A DNA stretch of 64,000 bases from contig CBDDTF010000003.1 of assembly GCA_965233705.1 (NCBI GenBank), forward strand, positions 62,001 to 126,000, given 5' to 3'. The notes beneath the pieces were generated by a model. That model saw nothing but the letters and a program-made list of their open reading frames with translations. It searched no databases and was not told the DNA's origin. Source of the DNA: Algihabitans sp965233705. Lineage in GTDB: Bacteria > Pseudomonadota > Alphaproteobacteria > Kiloniellales > DSM-21159. Shown here in pieces: positions 25,796-38,547 of this stretch. The first letter of the stretch is position 1; each line of letters begins with the position of its first letter. The position numbers and the translations under genes are program-made.

Positions 25796-26530
25796 ATGTT
25801 CCCGACTTGGCTTCACGCGCTTTCGATCCTCGCGCTCCTGCTTGGGGCAACCTGCTCGCTCATCGTCTCTATCGACGTGATCAGGCGTCCCCAGCACATG
25901 GTCGTGATGAACGTCGTCTGGCCGGTATGCGCGCTGTTCGGCACGCTCGGCGTAACCTGGGCCTACCTTCGCTATGGCCGCCTCGCCTCGATGGAGTCGG
26001 TCCACCGAGCCAAGGCTCGTGGCGAGGACATGCCCAGCAAGGTGCAGACCCCATACCCCGTGATGGTCGGCACGGGAGCGCTCCATTGTGGCAGCGGCTG
26101 CATGCTGGGTGACGTCGCCGCAGAGGGGCTCGCCTTCCTGGTCCCGGCCGTGGCCGTCTGGTTCGGCTGGCACTCGCTCTTCGACGAGAAGATCTATGCG
26201 GTCTGGGTGCTCGATTTCATATTCGCCTATGCCCTCGGGATCGTGTTCCAATATTACGCCATCGCGCCGATGCGGGGTCTGTCGCCGGGGGCCGGACTGG
26301 TCGCGGCGATCAAGGCCGATACCCTGTCCCTCATCGCTTGGCAGGTCGGCATGTACGGGTTCATGGCGTGGGCGCAGTTCGACCTGTTGCCCACCCTCGG
26401 CGGACGACAAGCACCGGTGAACTCGACCGAGTTCTGGTTCATGATGCAGATCGCGATGATGGCCGGCTTCGTCACGAGCTATCCCGTGAATTGGTGGCTC
26501 ATCAATTCCGGGCTCAAGGAGCGAATGTAG
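25796..26530 (+). CDS. DUF4396 membrane protein (copper regulon)
   Basis: The 244-residue membrane protein has about six to seven hydrophobic helices and the DUF4396 hallmark HCGSGCMLGD near residue 105, where His and two Cys could bind metal. Other signatures are YPVMVGTGALHCG, FQYYAIAPMRG and FVTSYPVNWWLI. DUF4396 proteins are commonly found with copper genes; a role in copper movement across the inner membrane is inferred. The ATG is preceded by AAGG and by the CsoR operator. Confidence 0.85.
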   Translation: MFPTWLHALSILALLLGATCSLIVSIDVIRRPQHMVVMNVVWPVCALFGTLGVTWAYLRYGRLASMESVHRAKARGEDMPSKVQTPYPVMVGTGALHCGSGCMLGDVAAEGLAFLVPAVAVWFGWHSLFDEKIYAVWVLDFIFAYALGIVFQYYAIAPMRGLSPGAGLVAAIKADTLSLIAWQVGMYGFMAWAQFDLLPTLGGRQAPVNSTEFWFMMQIAMMAGFVTSYPVNWWLINSGLKERM

Positions 26531-26604
26531 CCGGGATCAACGGCACTGAAACTCTGGGAGGGTTCGACCTCTGGAAGGAGGGACCTGGCGCGACGAAGCC
26601 CACC

Positions 26605-27078
26605 CTATGCACCTGAGGTCCGTGTCCGTCGCTTGCGCATCGGCGCTTCCAGCATCGAATTGTATTCGACGTGTCCGGTCGGCGCCTTCTGGGCGGTCTC
26701 CAAGCTGGCGATGATGGGGCAGTCGGGTCGTCCGTCTCCGTCGCAAGCGACGGTCAGGCCACGCAGGACGGTCGCCATCTCCTGAAGGTGGCGGGCCTTT
26801 TGTTCGAGTTCCTTGATGTGGGTCAAGGCCAGGGCCTTCACCTCGGCGCTAGTGCGGCTGGGGTCGCCCCACAGCCCCAGGAGCAACCGGATGCGGTCCA
26901 GGGAAAAGCCGAGGTCCCGGGCCCGCCGGACGAAGCCGAGCCGGTGGACGTCCTCCGGGCCGTAGTCGCGGTAGCCGCTGTCCTGCCGGTCGGCACGGGG
27001 CACCAGGCCGATGCTCTCGTAGTGCCGGATCATCTTGGCCGAGACGCCCGACGCTTCCGCCGCCTGCCCGATGTTCAT
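26605..27078 (-). CDS. cueR: CueR-type copper regulator (MerR family)
   Basis: The 157-residue protein starts MNIGQAAEASGVSAKMIRHYESIGL, the canonical CueR HTH, continues with YRDYGPEDVHRLGFVRRARDLGFSLDRI, and has the monovalent-metal loop ACDGDGRPDCPII with CX7C spacing. It should activate copA in response to Cu(I). It is divergent from copA with a palindromic operator between. The C-terminal 30 residues beyond the usual CueR end are unassigned. An ATG 12 bp upstream is an alternative start. Confidence 0.92.
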   Translation of the reverse strand: MNIGQAAEASGVSAKMIRHYESIGLVPRADRQDSGYRDYGPEDVHRLGFVRRARDLGFSLDRIRLLLGLWGDPSRTSAEVKALALTHIKELEQKARHLQEMATVLRGLTVACDGDGRPDCPIIASLETAQKAPTGHVEYNSMLEAPMRKRRTRTSGA

Positions 27079-27091
27079 GGCGATCCCCATG

Positions 27092-27113
27092 TTGACCTTC
27101 CCATAGTGGGAAG
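27092..27113 (+). promoter_or_regulatory. CueR operator in the cueR-copA intergenic region
   Basis: TTGACC (27092-27097) overlaps a dyad CTTCCCA-TAG-TGGGAAG (27097-27113), the form of CueR sites. It lies 42 bp before the copA start and 14 bp before cueR. No good -10 box could be placed with certainty. Confidence 0.75.
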
Positions 27114-27154
27114 CCCCACACCGATAGGCAACACCGACGGACGGAAACAGCATC

Positions 27155-29533
<2,379 letters not shown>

Positions 29534-30103
29534 GGAACGCCGTTTCCGGGGTCGCGCCTGGATCGTCGAGGCGGAACGCCTTTCACCGCGTCCGCCTCGA
29601 CCTGCCGGTCGGCATCGGGTCGTCGTGACCCGGATCGGCCGGTTCGATACGGCCCGGAGCCACGTGCTACGCTACCTGCACGACGACGGATGCACGACGA
29701 CCTTCAACCGCGAGGGATCCAGAGAACGAAATGACCAGGCACCAGCAGCTTTCGCAGGCCTTCGCTGCCCCCAGTCCCAGCTCCAGGCGGAGACAAGGCA
29801 TAGACGACGGCAGGCGCGGGACGCCGCGCCTTTCGAGCGACCGCGACTATGTGGTCGGCTACGAGCTCGGAAGCCGGCTTACCCCGTCACCAGCCCCGGG
29901 GATGCCGGCGTCGGCTCCCGAACCGACGTGAAGGCGTTGAGCGAATCGCCGCTGGTGCATCTCTATTGCAAGAAGCTGACACCGTTGAACCTGGATGGCT
30001 TCTTCCATCCCGAGCCGGACCATGTCGGTCGGCAGGTCGACCTCGCAAAGGCTTCGCACGATGACCGCTTCTCGCAGCCGAGGCCGGCGCGCCCCAGACA
30101 TCC
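29534..30103. other. 570-bp region without a convincing gene
   Basis: Short open frames occur on both strands (for example a plus-strand ATG at 29731 with an AGAGAACGA site, and a minus-strand frame 30116-29859), but none matches a known family or has good composition. It may hold remnants. Confidence 0.35.
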
Positions 30104-30139
30104 ATGACGTCATCAAAGTTTGTCGCTTCGCACGAGGCG

Positions 30140-30316
30140 ATGGCCCATGAGCATGGGCACGTGCACGACGGGCATCACCGACACGACCACGATGGGCCCG
30201 TCACCGAGCCCCATTCCCATTGGCATCGCCACGAGCCGATGCGGCATGAGCACGTGCAATACCCCCGACCTACATCATCGCCATGGAGACGGTCGAGCCG
30301 GCGCGGGGGCCGATAG
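30140..30316 (+). pseudogene. His-rich small metal-binding protein with +1 frameshift
   Basis: From the ATG at 30140 the frame reads MAHEHGHVHDGHHRHDHDG and HSHWHRHEP, a histidine repeat protein of the kind found near nickel or copper genes. At the CCCCC run 30262-30266 the sense frame breaks: deleting one C gives the expected continuation YPDLHHRHGDG, while the present frame ends at 30316. It is either a frameshifted gene or a homopolymer error. A start at 30104 is also possible. Confidence 0.5.
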
Positions 30317-30335
30317 ACGCCGCGGCCTCCTTCCG

Positions 30336-30506
30336 TCACCGCGAGACGTAGAGCCAGCAGTACAGCGCGAGCAGGACGGCGACGGCCGTCGTCGCCATCA
30401 AGAAGGACCGTCGCGCGGCCTTCAGGACATACGGCCTGACCTTGCGTCGGCGCCTGCTTCCGCCTCCCCATTCCCCGGTCTGCCGGGCGAGCTTCTTGCC
30501 CGTCAT
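30336..30506 (-). CDS. small single-pass membrane protein (56 aa)
   Basis: The short frame gives MTGKKLARQTGEWGGG, then a very basic stretch (RRRRKVRPY), VLKAARRSF and a single hydrophobic helix (LMATTAVAVLLALYCWLYV) ending at SR-stop. The positive-inside arrangement suggests an N-in membrane anchor. It lies 73 bp downstream of the secreted-protein gene on the same strand and may be the last gene of the czc-like operon. No family is known. Confidence 0.5.
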   Translation of the reverse strand: MTGKKLARQTGEWGGGSRRRRKVRPYVLKAARRSFLMATTAVAVLLALYCWLYVSR

Positions 30507-30579
30507 CGGCCCGGTATCCGATGCCGAGGCGCCCTGCGTTGCGAGGACGGGCGTACCAGCCCGTGATGGATCGGCGCGA

Positions 30580-31188
30580 TCACGGGATTCCCTCGCCGAT
30601 CAGGTCCGACATGTGGGCGCCGGCGGGGTGGCCCGTGGCGGTGCGGTGGCTGTCCGAGCAGGCGGCGTAGTCCGGACCGGACGCGGACATCACCAATCCG
30701 CGGGTGCCGTCCGGCAACGTGCGCGTCGCCAAAATCGCCCGGCCCGAGGGCCATACCAGCGACCCCGGTTCGGGGCCCGGCCGCGGCTCGCCGTAGCGGC
30801 GTACCCCCTCGCGCCGGATGGCCTCCCGGGCGGTGGCGTAAGCCGGTCCGTCGAGCAGCCGCCCGACCCAGACGACCTGCTGGAGGCCCTGCTCCCGGCA
30901 CACCACCAGCACCACCTCGACGGTGTCGGGACCCGAGGCGAGCGGGCGGTCGTGGAAATAGTACAGCCCGGTCAGGTTCGCCTCGCGGTCGACCATCGAC
31001 GGCGTGTCAACCCGGTCCAAGGCTCCCCAAGCCAATCCGAACGGCGCCTCTCCCGCCGTCGGGTCCGCCGCCAGGGCCGTGCCGGTCCAAGCCGCCACCA
31101 GGGCAAGCGACAAGCGGAAGCGACGTCGTTGGCGGGGTGCACGGGCACCCCGTCGCTCCGTGCTCCCCGCCGCCTGCCCGCCCGTCAT
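30580..31188 (-). CDS. hypothetical secreted protein of the czc-like operon
   Basis: The 202-residue protein has a basic N-terminus and a signal peptide (LSLALVAAWTGTALAADP). The mature part starts APFGLAWGALDRV and contains two Cys and mixed beta-type sequence (VEVVLVVCREQGLQQVVWVGRLL). It is not recognised. Its start overlaps the preceding 79-residue frame by 4 bp (ATGA), which supports cotranslation with the RND pump operon. Confidence 0.6.
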   Translation of the reverse strand: MTGGQAAGSTERRGARAPRQRRRFRLSLALVAAWTGTALAADPTAGEAPFGLAWGALDRVDTPSMVDREANLTGLYYFHDRPLASGPDTVEVVLVVCREQGLQQVVWVGRLLDGPAYATAREAIRREGVRRYGEPRPGPEPGSLVWPSGRAILATRTLPDGTRGLVMSASGPDYAACSDSHRTATGHPAGAHMSDLIGEGIP

Positions 31189-31424
31189 CGCCTGCCCTCC
31201 GAACCGGTCCGGTCCCGATGGGGCGAGGGCACGCCCCGGCTCCCCTCGCAGTGGACGGCCTCGTCCTCAAGCGGGTTTCGCGGCTTCGACGTGGTCGCCG
31301 GTGTGATCGGCATGCGCCTGACCTGGAGAGGCTGGTGATCATGCACCATGCATCCGCGACGACCCGCGTCGGGGGTTCCGACGAGTGAGATGGCGGAGGC
31401 CAGGACGAGGGTGGCGACGTTCAT
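31185..31424 (-). CDS. hypothetical small protein, coupled to downstream secreted protein
   Basis: This is a 79-residue frame starting MNVATLVLASAISLVG with a CCGGAG-type site, then a polar tail (HDHQPLQVRRMP). No family is recognised. It lies 30 bp after the RND pump and overlaps the next gene by 4 bp, the best support for it being real. Confidence 0.45.
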   Translation of the reverse strand: MNVATLVLASAISLVGTPDAGRRGCMVHDHQPLQVRRMPITPATTSKPRNPLEDEAVHCEGSRGVPSPHRDRTGSEGRR

Positions 31425-31454
31425 GGCACGTCTCCGGAGGGTGCGAGGGGGGGC

Positions 31455-34400
31455 TCATTCGGCGGGCGATGGGACCGTGTGACCGGTTGCGGCCGGCTCG
31501 GCGGATTTCGCAGGCAGGACGCCGCCGGCGAAGCGCGCGTAGAGCGCCGGCAGGACCACGAGGGTGAGCAGGGTCGCCGAGATGAGGCCGCCGATCACGA
31601 CGGTCGCCAGAGGCCGCTGGACCTCCGCGCCCGTCTCGGTGGCCAACGCCATCGGCACGAAGCCGAGCGAGGCCACGAGGGCGGTCATCGCCACCGGACG
31701 CAGGCGGGTCATGGCCCCTTCGAGGATCGCCTCGCGGCGCGGCTTCCCCTCCGCGATCAGCTGCTTGATGTAGGTCAGCATCACGAGGCCGTTGAGCACC
31801 GCCACCCCCGACAGGGCGATGAACCCGACAGCGGCCGGCACCGAGAACGGCATCCCCCGCAGCCACAGGGCCGCGATGCCGCCGGTAAGCGCCAGCGGGA
31901 CGGCGCTGAACACCAGCAGCGCGTCACGCGCCGAGTTCAGCGCCGAGAACAGCAGAAGGAAGATCAGGAAGAAGCACACCGGGACGACGATCATCAGGCG
32001 CTGGCGTGCCGAGGCCAGGTTCTCGAACTGCCCGCCCCAGGTCACGTAGTAGCCGGCCGGCAACTGGACCCCGGACGCCACCTTTCCTTGCGCCTCCGCG
32101 ACGAGCGAGCCGATGTCGCGGCCGCGCACGTTGGCGGTGACCACGACCCGGCGCCGCCCGTTCTCGCGCGAGATCTGGTTCGGCCCCTCCGTCACCGAGA
32201 AGCTCGCGACCTGCTTTAGGAGGACGGACGAGGCGCGCCCGTTGACGCCCGGGGGCAGCGGCACCGGAATGTTCTCCAGGGCTTCGCGGTCCTCGCGGAC
32301 CTTGTCGTTCAGGCGCACGACGATGGGGAAGCGGCGGTCGCCCTCGAACACCATGCCGGCCTCGCGGCCGCCGATGGCCGCGCCGATCACGTCCTGGATT
32401 GCGGACGTGCTCAGGCCGAGGCGGGCGGCCTCGACCTTGTTGATCTTGATCTCCAGGAACGGCAGGCCCGCCGTCTGCTCGACCTTGACGTCGTCGGCGC
32501 CCTCGGTCCCGCGCAGGATCGTGGCGACCTGGTTGGCCGCCTTGAGCATCGGCTCGAACTCCTCGCCGAACACCTTCACGGCGAGGTCGCCGCGGGTGCC
32601 GGCCAGGAGCTCGTTGAACCGCAGCTGGATCGGCTGGGAGAACTCGTAGACGTTGCCAGCAAGCGCACCAACCGCCTTCTCGATGTCCTCCTGCAGCGCG
32701 GCCTTGGTCTGGTCCGGGTCGGGCCACTCCTTCTGCGGCTTGAGGATGACGAAGGTGTCGGACGAGCTCGGCGGCATCGGGTCGGAGGCGACCTCCGCGG
32801 TGCCGGTCTTCGAGAACACGTAGGCGACCTGGGGGAATCGGCTGATCGCCTGCTCGACCTTCAGCTGCATCGCCTGCGACTGTGTCAGCGACGTCGACGG
32901 GATGCGCTGCGCGTTCAGCGCGATGCTCTTCTCGTCCAGCTGCGGGATGAACTCCTGCCCCAGCCCCTTGAACAGGAACCCGGCGCCGACGAGCAGGACG
33001 AGCGCGACCGCGACGAAGGTCATCGGGATGCGCAGGGCGGCCCCGAGGACCGGTCGGTAGGCCGCCTTGATCCCGCGGATGAGGACGTTGTCCTTCTCCG
33101 TGACCCGGCCCGTGATGACGATGGCGATCATCGCCGGCACGAAGGTCAGCGACAGCACGAAGGCCGAGACGAGGGCGATGATGACGGTGAGCGCCATCGG
33201 CTCGAACATCTTGCCCTCGACGCCGGTGAAGGTGAGGAGCGGCACGTAGACGAGGATGATGATGGCCTGCCCGTAGAGCGAGGGCTTGATCATCTCCTCG
33301 GCCGAGGCCCGCACTGTGACGAGGCGCTCCTCCAGGTCGAGCTTGCGCCCGAGCTCGGTCTGGCGCTCGGCGAGGTGGCGCAGGGCGTTCTCGGTGATGA
33401 TGACGGCGCCATCGACGATGAGGCCGAAGTCGAGGGCGCCGAGGCTCATCAGGTTGGCGCTGATGCGGCCCTGGACCATGCCGGTCATGGTCATCAGCAT
33501 CGCCACCGGGATGACGAGGGCGGTGACGATGGCCGCGCGGATGTTGCCGAGCAGCAGGAACAGGATGACGATGACGAGGGCTGCGCCCTCGGCCAGGTTC
33601 TTGGCCACCGTCCGGATCGTGGCCTCGACGAGAAGGGTGCGGTTCAGGACGGTCTGGACCTCGACGCCGGGCGGGAGCGTGCGCCGCAGCTCCGTCATCC
33701 GCGCGTCCACGGCGGCCGAGACCGTCCGGCTGTTCTCGCCGATCAGCATCAGGGCGGTGCCGATGACGACCTCGCGCCCGTCCTCGCTGCCCGAGCCGGT
33801 GCGCAGATCGCGCCCGATCCGGACCTCGGCGATGTCGGAGATGCGGACCGGCACGCCGCCGCGGGTGGTCACCACGACGGAGCCGATGTCCTCCATGGTC
33901 TCCAGGCGGCCGGCGGCGCGCACGACGTAGCCCTCGCCGTTGTCCTCCAGGTAGCGGGCGCCCTGGTTGGCGTTGTTGGCCTCCAGCGCCCGGCCGATGT
34001 CGGCGAACGACAGGTCGAGGGCGGTCAGCTTCATCGGGTCCGGCTGGACGTGGTACTGCTTGTCGAAGCCGCCGATGCTGTCGACGCCGGCGACCCCCGG
34101 CACGGTCTTCACCTGCGGGCGGATGATCCAGTCCTGGACCGTGCGCAGGTAGGCGGTGCGCTCCAATTCAGTCGCGAGCCGCTGGCCCTCGGGGGTCAGG
34201 TAGCTCCCGTCCGACTGCCAGCCGGCCTTGCCGTCCGGCGAGACCTTGCGCTCCTCCGGCTTGGCGTAGTGGATCGACCACATGTAGATCTCGCCGAGGC
34301 CCGTCGAGATCGGGCCCATGTGGGGCTCGGCCCCCGGCGGCAGGGTCGACTTCGCCTCGTTGATGCGCTCGGCGACCTGCTGGCGGGCAAAGTAAATGTC

Positions 34401-34704
34401 GAGCTTTTCCGAGAAGACCGCCGGTGACCTGGGAGAAGCCGTTTCGCGAGAGCGAGCGGGTGTATTCCAGGCCCTTGATCCCGGCGAGCGCGGTCTCGAC
34501 CGGATAGGTTACCTGCTTCTCGATGTCGACCGGGGACAGCGACGGCGCCGTGGTGTTGATCTGCACCTGGTTGTTGGTGATGTCCGGCACCGCATCGATG
34601 GGGAGCTTGGTCAGCGAGAACACGCCGAAGCCCGCCGCCAGCAGCGAGAGGAGCACCACGAGCCAGCGCTGGTGGACGGAGAAGTCGAGGATCTTCGAGA
34701 TCAT
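31455..34704 (-). pseudogene. CzcA/HME-RND metal efflux pump with one +1 frameshift
   Basis: The N-terminal frame from ATG 34704 (MISKILDFSVHQRWLVVLL, LPIDAVPDITNNQVQINT) runs to FSQVT, where one extra base near 34417-34425 shifts it; removing it gives AVFSEKLDIYFARQQVAERI and then the second frame through to 31455. The corrected product of about 1,082 residues has the RND layout of two six-helix halves and two periplasmic loops. The TM4 motif is GALDFGLIVDGAVIITEN, the DFG-x3-DGA pattern of divalent-metal pumps (Co/Zn/Cd), not the copper type. It lies 11 bp after the adaptor gene. The gene is broken or contains a sequencing error. Confidence 0.8.
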
Positions 34705-34715
34705 GATGGCCGCCC

Positions 34716-35997
34716 TCAGTGCGCGTGGTCGGCTTCGGCCTTGCCGAGCTCGGCCTTCAGGACGAAGGAGTTGGCGACCGCGACCTCGTCGCCGGGCTTG
34801 AGGCCGGCCAGGATCTCGAAGGCGTCGTCGTCGGCCTTGCCGATCGTCACGTCCCGGCGCTCGAACCCCTCCGGGGTGCGGACGAACACCACCTTCTCGC
34901 CGCCGATGGTCTGGATGGCGGATTTCGGCAGCCGGACCTTCACCGTGTCCTGCGCGATCTCGACCTCGGTCGTGACGAAGGTGCCGGGCCGCCAGGTCAT
35001 GTCCTTGTTCGGCAGGGCGACGATGACCCGGGCCGAGCGGGTCTCGGCGTTGAGGATCGGGCTGATGAACACGACCTTGCCCTCGGCGCGGGAGGCGTCG
35101 TCACCCCCGACGATGGTCACCTTGGCGCCCTCCCGGACCTTCGACAGCTCGGTGGTCGGGATCGCGAGCTCGATCCACACGGAGGACAGGTCCGCGACGG
35201 TGTAGACGTCGGCCGGATCGCCTTCCTTGCCCACCGCGGTGCCGACGTCGACCTTGCGCTCGACCACCCGCCCGGCGAGCGGCGAGCGCAGTTCGTAGCG
35301 GCGCAGACTCGACAGGTTCGGGGTGGTCTCGTCCTTCTTGGCCGAGGTGGCGACCTCGGCCGCGTTCAGCCCCAGCGCCGAGAGTTTCTGGCGCGCAAGG
35401 TCGACGCGCAGCGTTGCCTCCGAGTAGGCGGCCTTCGCGTTCAGGAACGCCGATTCCGCAGAGATCCGCTTGTCCCCACAGGGCCTGCTGGCGGTCGAAG
35501 TTCGTCTTCTCAAGGTCCGCCTTGACCGTCGCGGTCAGGAAGTCGCTCTTGGCCTCGGCGACCTCGCGGCTGTCGAGGACCGCCACGACCTCGCCCTTGG
35601 CGACCGCCTCGCCGAGGCGCTTGCGCATCTCCGAGACGGTGCCGACGACCCGAACAGGCACCCGGGCGATCCGGTCGGCGTCCTGGGTGATGGTTCCGGG
35701 CACCAGCAGGTGTCGCGAGAGGACGCCCCCCTCGACCTTGGCCAGCGTGATGTCCTGCTCGGCGGCCTGCTCGGCCGTCATCCTGATCTTGCCCTCGCCC
35801 TCCTCGTCGTGGCCGTGGGCCTCGCCCTCGGCATGCTTGTGGCCACCGGCCTCGGGCTTGGCCTCGCCCTCGGTATGCCTGTGCTCACCGGCCGGCTTTG
35901 GCTCGCCGTCGGCATGCTCGTGGCCGTGTTCGTCGTGACCGTGCCCGTCGTCGGCCGCGGGAGCCGCGGGCTTGGTCATGGCCGCATTGGTGGATGG
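34716..35997 (-). pseudogene. CzcB-like RND adaptor, frameshifted and missing its 5' end
   Basis: The fragment encodes a His/Asp-rich metal-binding N-terminal region (GHDEHGHEHAD, HRHTEGE, HKHAEGEAHGHDEE), the adaptor lipoyl/barrel part (ARVPVRVVGTVSEMRKRLGEAVAKGEVVAVLDSREVAEAKSDF) and a C-terminal domain (WRPGTFVTTEVEIA, LKPGDEVAVANSFVLK). The CCCC run at 35474-35477 has one base too many: the first frame ends FDRQQALWG and the next resumes DKRISAESAFLNAK. The signal or membrane start is missing; upstream codons belong to an acyltransferase-like gene, so the 5' end is cut at the junction. It would have worked with the CzcA-like pump. Confidence 0.75.
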
Positions 35998-36012
35998 CGC
36001 CATCCGGCCGAT
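35985..36012. other. junction between two genomic backgrounds
   Basis: On the minus strand the sense frame passes from acyltransferase sequence (LPFRPGIG) into adaptor sequence (TNAAMTKPAAP) without a stop. Both genes are truncated exactly here. No IS end, inverted repeat or tRNA is present at the join. Confidence 0.65.
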
Positions 36013-38547
36013 GCCGGGGCGGAAGGGCAGCAGCTCGCCGTCGGGCGAACGCCACTCCTCGGGGAACCAGGCCAGCACCCGGCCGCGCTCCAGCACCTCG
36101 CCGGCCATCTCCAGGGTCGCCGCCGGCGCGCCGCCGTCGACCGGGAAGATGTGCAGGCTGCGCGAGAAGGCCCGCTGCAGCCGCGTGCGGAACAGGCGCT
36201 GGCTGTCGCCGCTCCACCAGATCTGGCGATAGACCCGGTAGGGCAGGCCGACCGCCAGCACGCCAGGGTCCAGGTCGCTGGCGTGGTTGGCGGCGACGAT
36301 GAAGGGTCCCTCGTCGGGCAGCGTGTCGGCCGCCTCGACCTCCAGCCGGAAATAGAGCCGGCCGAGCAGCCAGGCGAGGCCGTAGAGCAGACTGCCGAGC
36401 GCCCGCCCGCCGAGGCCCGGCTCGCTCAACCACTTGCGCCGCTCGGCCAGCAGCCGCTCCTGGCGCGCCGCGCCCTCGTCGGCGGCTTCGGGCGCTTGCT
36501 CGACCGCCTCGATCAGCTCGCCGACGGTGGTCAGCCGTGCCACGGCCTCGTCGCTCAAGGAGATGCCGAGCCGGCGCTCCAGCTCCAGGCTGAGCTCCAG
36601 CCAGGCCAGGGAGTCGATGCCGAGCTGCATCTGCAGCGAGGTGTCGGGGTGGATCGTCTGGTCGGGGAAGCGCTGCTCCAGAAGCGCGACCACCTGACGG
36701 GCGCGGGGCTGGGCCAGGCGCGCCTGCTCGGCCTCGCTGAGCGGGCGCGCCGGCGCGCTCTCGCCGCGCTCGGCCCGGCGATAGATCTCCGCGAGCTGGT
36801 GGCGCTTGTACTTGCCGAGCTGGTTGCGCGGCAGCTCCTCGCGGGTCAGCGCCATGTCCGACAGCCGCATGTAGCCGGGCAGGCGCTGGCCCAGCTCGGC
36901 CAGGGAGACGCGAATGTGCTGCGCGATGTCGCCGGCCGGCTCGCCGCCGCCCAGCTCGGGCACGATCAGGCCGACCAGGCGGTCGTCCAGCTCCAGCACG
37001 GCGATTTCGCGGATGTAGGGGCTCTCGCTGTAGATCCGCTCGACGTCTTCCGGCGCCACGTTCTTGCCGCCGGGCAGGACGATCACCTCCTTGGCCCGGC
37101 CGCGGATGAAGAGGTAGCCGTCGGCGTCGAACTCGCCGAGGTCTCCGCTGCGGAACCAGCCGTCCTCCGTGAAGGCCTCGGCGTTGGCCTCGGGATTGTT
37201 GGCATAGCCCGGGAAGACGATGGGGCCGCGGATCTGCACCTCGCCGTAGTCCATGCCCGCGACCGGCTGCAGGCGCAGCTCGGCGGCGCGCGAGGGGCGC
37301 CCGGCGCTGCCCAGGCGCGAGCGGCCGGGCGCGTTGAAGGTGGCGACCGAGGTGGTCTCGACCAGGCCGTAGCCGCTGAGCACCTGGTAGCCCAGGCTCT
37401 CCAGGCCCCAGGCCACCTCCTCGCGCAGCCGCGCGCCGCCGGAGACCAGCAGGGTGAGCTGCGGCGCGAGGCGCTGGTGCAGCGGCCGCAGCAGGGTCCG
37501 GCCCCAGCGGCGGCCGGTCTTGCGGCGCAGCAGGCCGGACAGGCCCAGCAACCCGCGCAGCAGCGTGCCGGCGAGCAGGCCCTGGCCGGCGATGCGCGCC
37601 TGGATGCCCTGGACCAGGGCCTCGTAGAGCCGGGGCACGCCGACCAGGGTGGTGACGCGGGCCTGCTGCAGGGCCGCGATCAGGCTGGCGCCGCTGACGC
37701 CGGCCGGGAAGACCACCGTGCCGCCGGTGCTCAGCGGCAGCAGCAGCCCGACGATGAAGGGGTAGGAGTGGTGCAGCGGCAGCGGCAGCAGCACGCGGTC
37801 GCCGGGCCCGACCAGGCCCAGCTCGTCCAGCACCGCGATGTTGGTCAGGATGTTGCGGTGGGTCAGCGGCACCGCCTTGGGCACCCCGGTGGTGCCCGAG
37901 GTGTAGAACTGCGCCACCGGCGCGTCCGGGTCCGGGGTCGGCAGGGCCGTCGGCTGCGCGCGCGCCAGGTCGGCCAGGCGCGGCAGGCCGCCCGCGCCGC
38001 TGCCCGCCCCATCGCCCGCCCCCTTGGCCCCGTCGCCCGCCCCTTCGCCAGGGGCGGCTTTGGGATCGAGCAGCACCAGCTCGACCGGGGTGTCGAGCTC
38101 GGCCAGCGCGGCTTGCGCGATGGCCAGCTTGTCGGCGCTGACGAACAGGCGGCGGGCGCCGCTGTCGGCCAGCAGCGCCTTGAGGCGCGCGGCGTCGGCG
38201 TCGAAGTCGATCGGCACGCAGAGCGCGTCGGCGAGGATCAGCGCGAAGCGCGCCACCACCCAGTCCAGGCTGTTGGTGCCGAACAGCGCGACCGGCGTGC
38301 GGGGCGCCAGGCCCTGGCCGATCAGGCCGTAGGCCAGCTCCCGGCTGTGCCGCAGCAAGGTATCGAAGCTGACCTCCTGGCGGCCGGTCCCCCGGCTCTG
38401 ATCGGCCGAGGGTGTCTCTTCGGCGAAGACGATCAGCGCCGTCGCCGCGCCGTGGCGCTCCAGCCCGGCCAGCAGATCGGCCAGCGTTTCGGGGGCCCTC
38501 GTGCTCTCGCCGGCCGGTGCGGTCCGGTCTCGCCTGGTCTCGGACAT
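36008..38547 (-). pseudogene. AMP-ligase/ACP/PlsC-type acyltransferase, 3' truncated
   Basis: About 847 codons remain. An acyl-AMP ligase domain (FYTSGTTGVPKAVPLTH, GYGLVETTS, GWFRSGDLGEFD, GKNVAPEDVERI) is followed by an acyl-carrier domain with the phosphopantetheine serine (LGIDSLAWLEL). Last comes a PlsC-like acyltransferase with NHASDLD and FPEEWRSPDGELLPFRPGIG, where the sequence leaves the gene. The C-terminal end of the acyltransferase is missing because the junction falls inside it. Such three-domain proteins activate fatty acids and transfer them to lipids or other acceptors. The ATG at 38547 begins MSETRRD. It could not be functional as shown. Confidence 0.8.

Noticed and set aside
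29859..30116. Minus-strand 85-codon frame
   Set aside because: It has mixed composition, no ribosome-binding site and no recognised relative.
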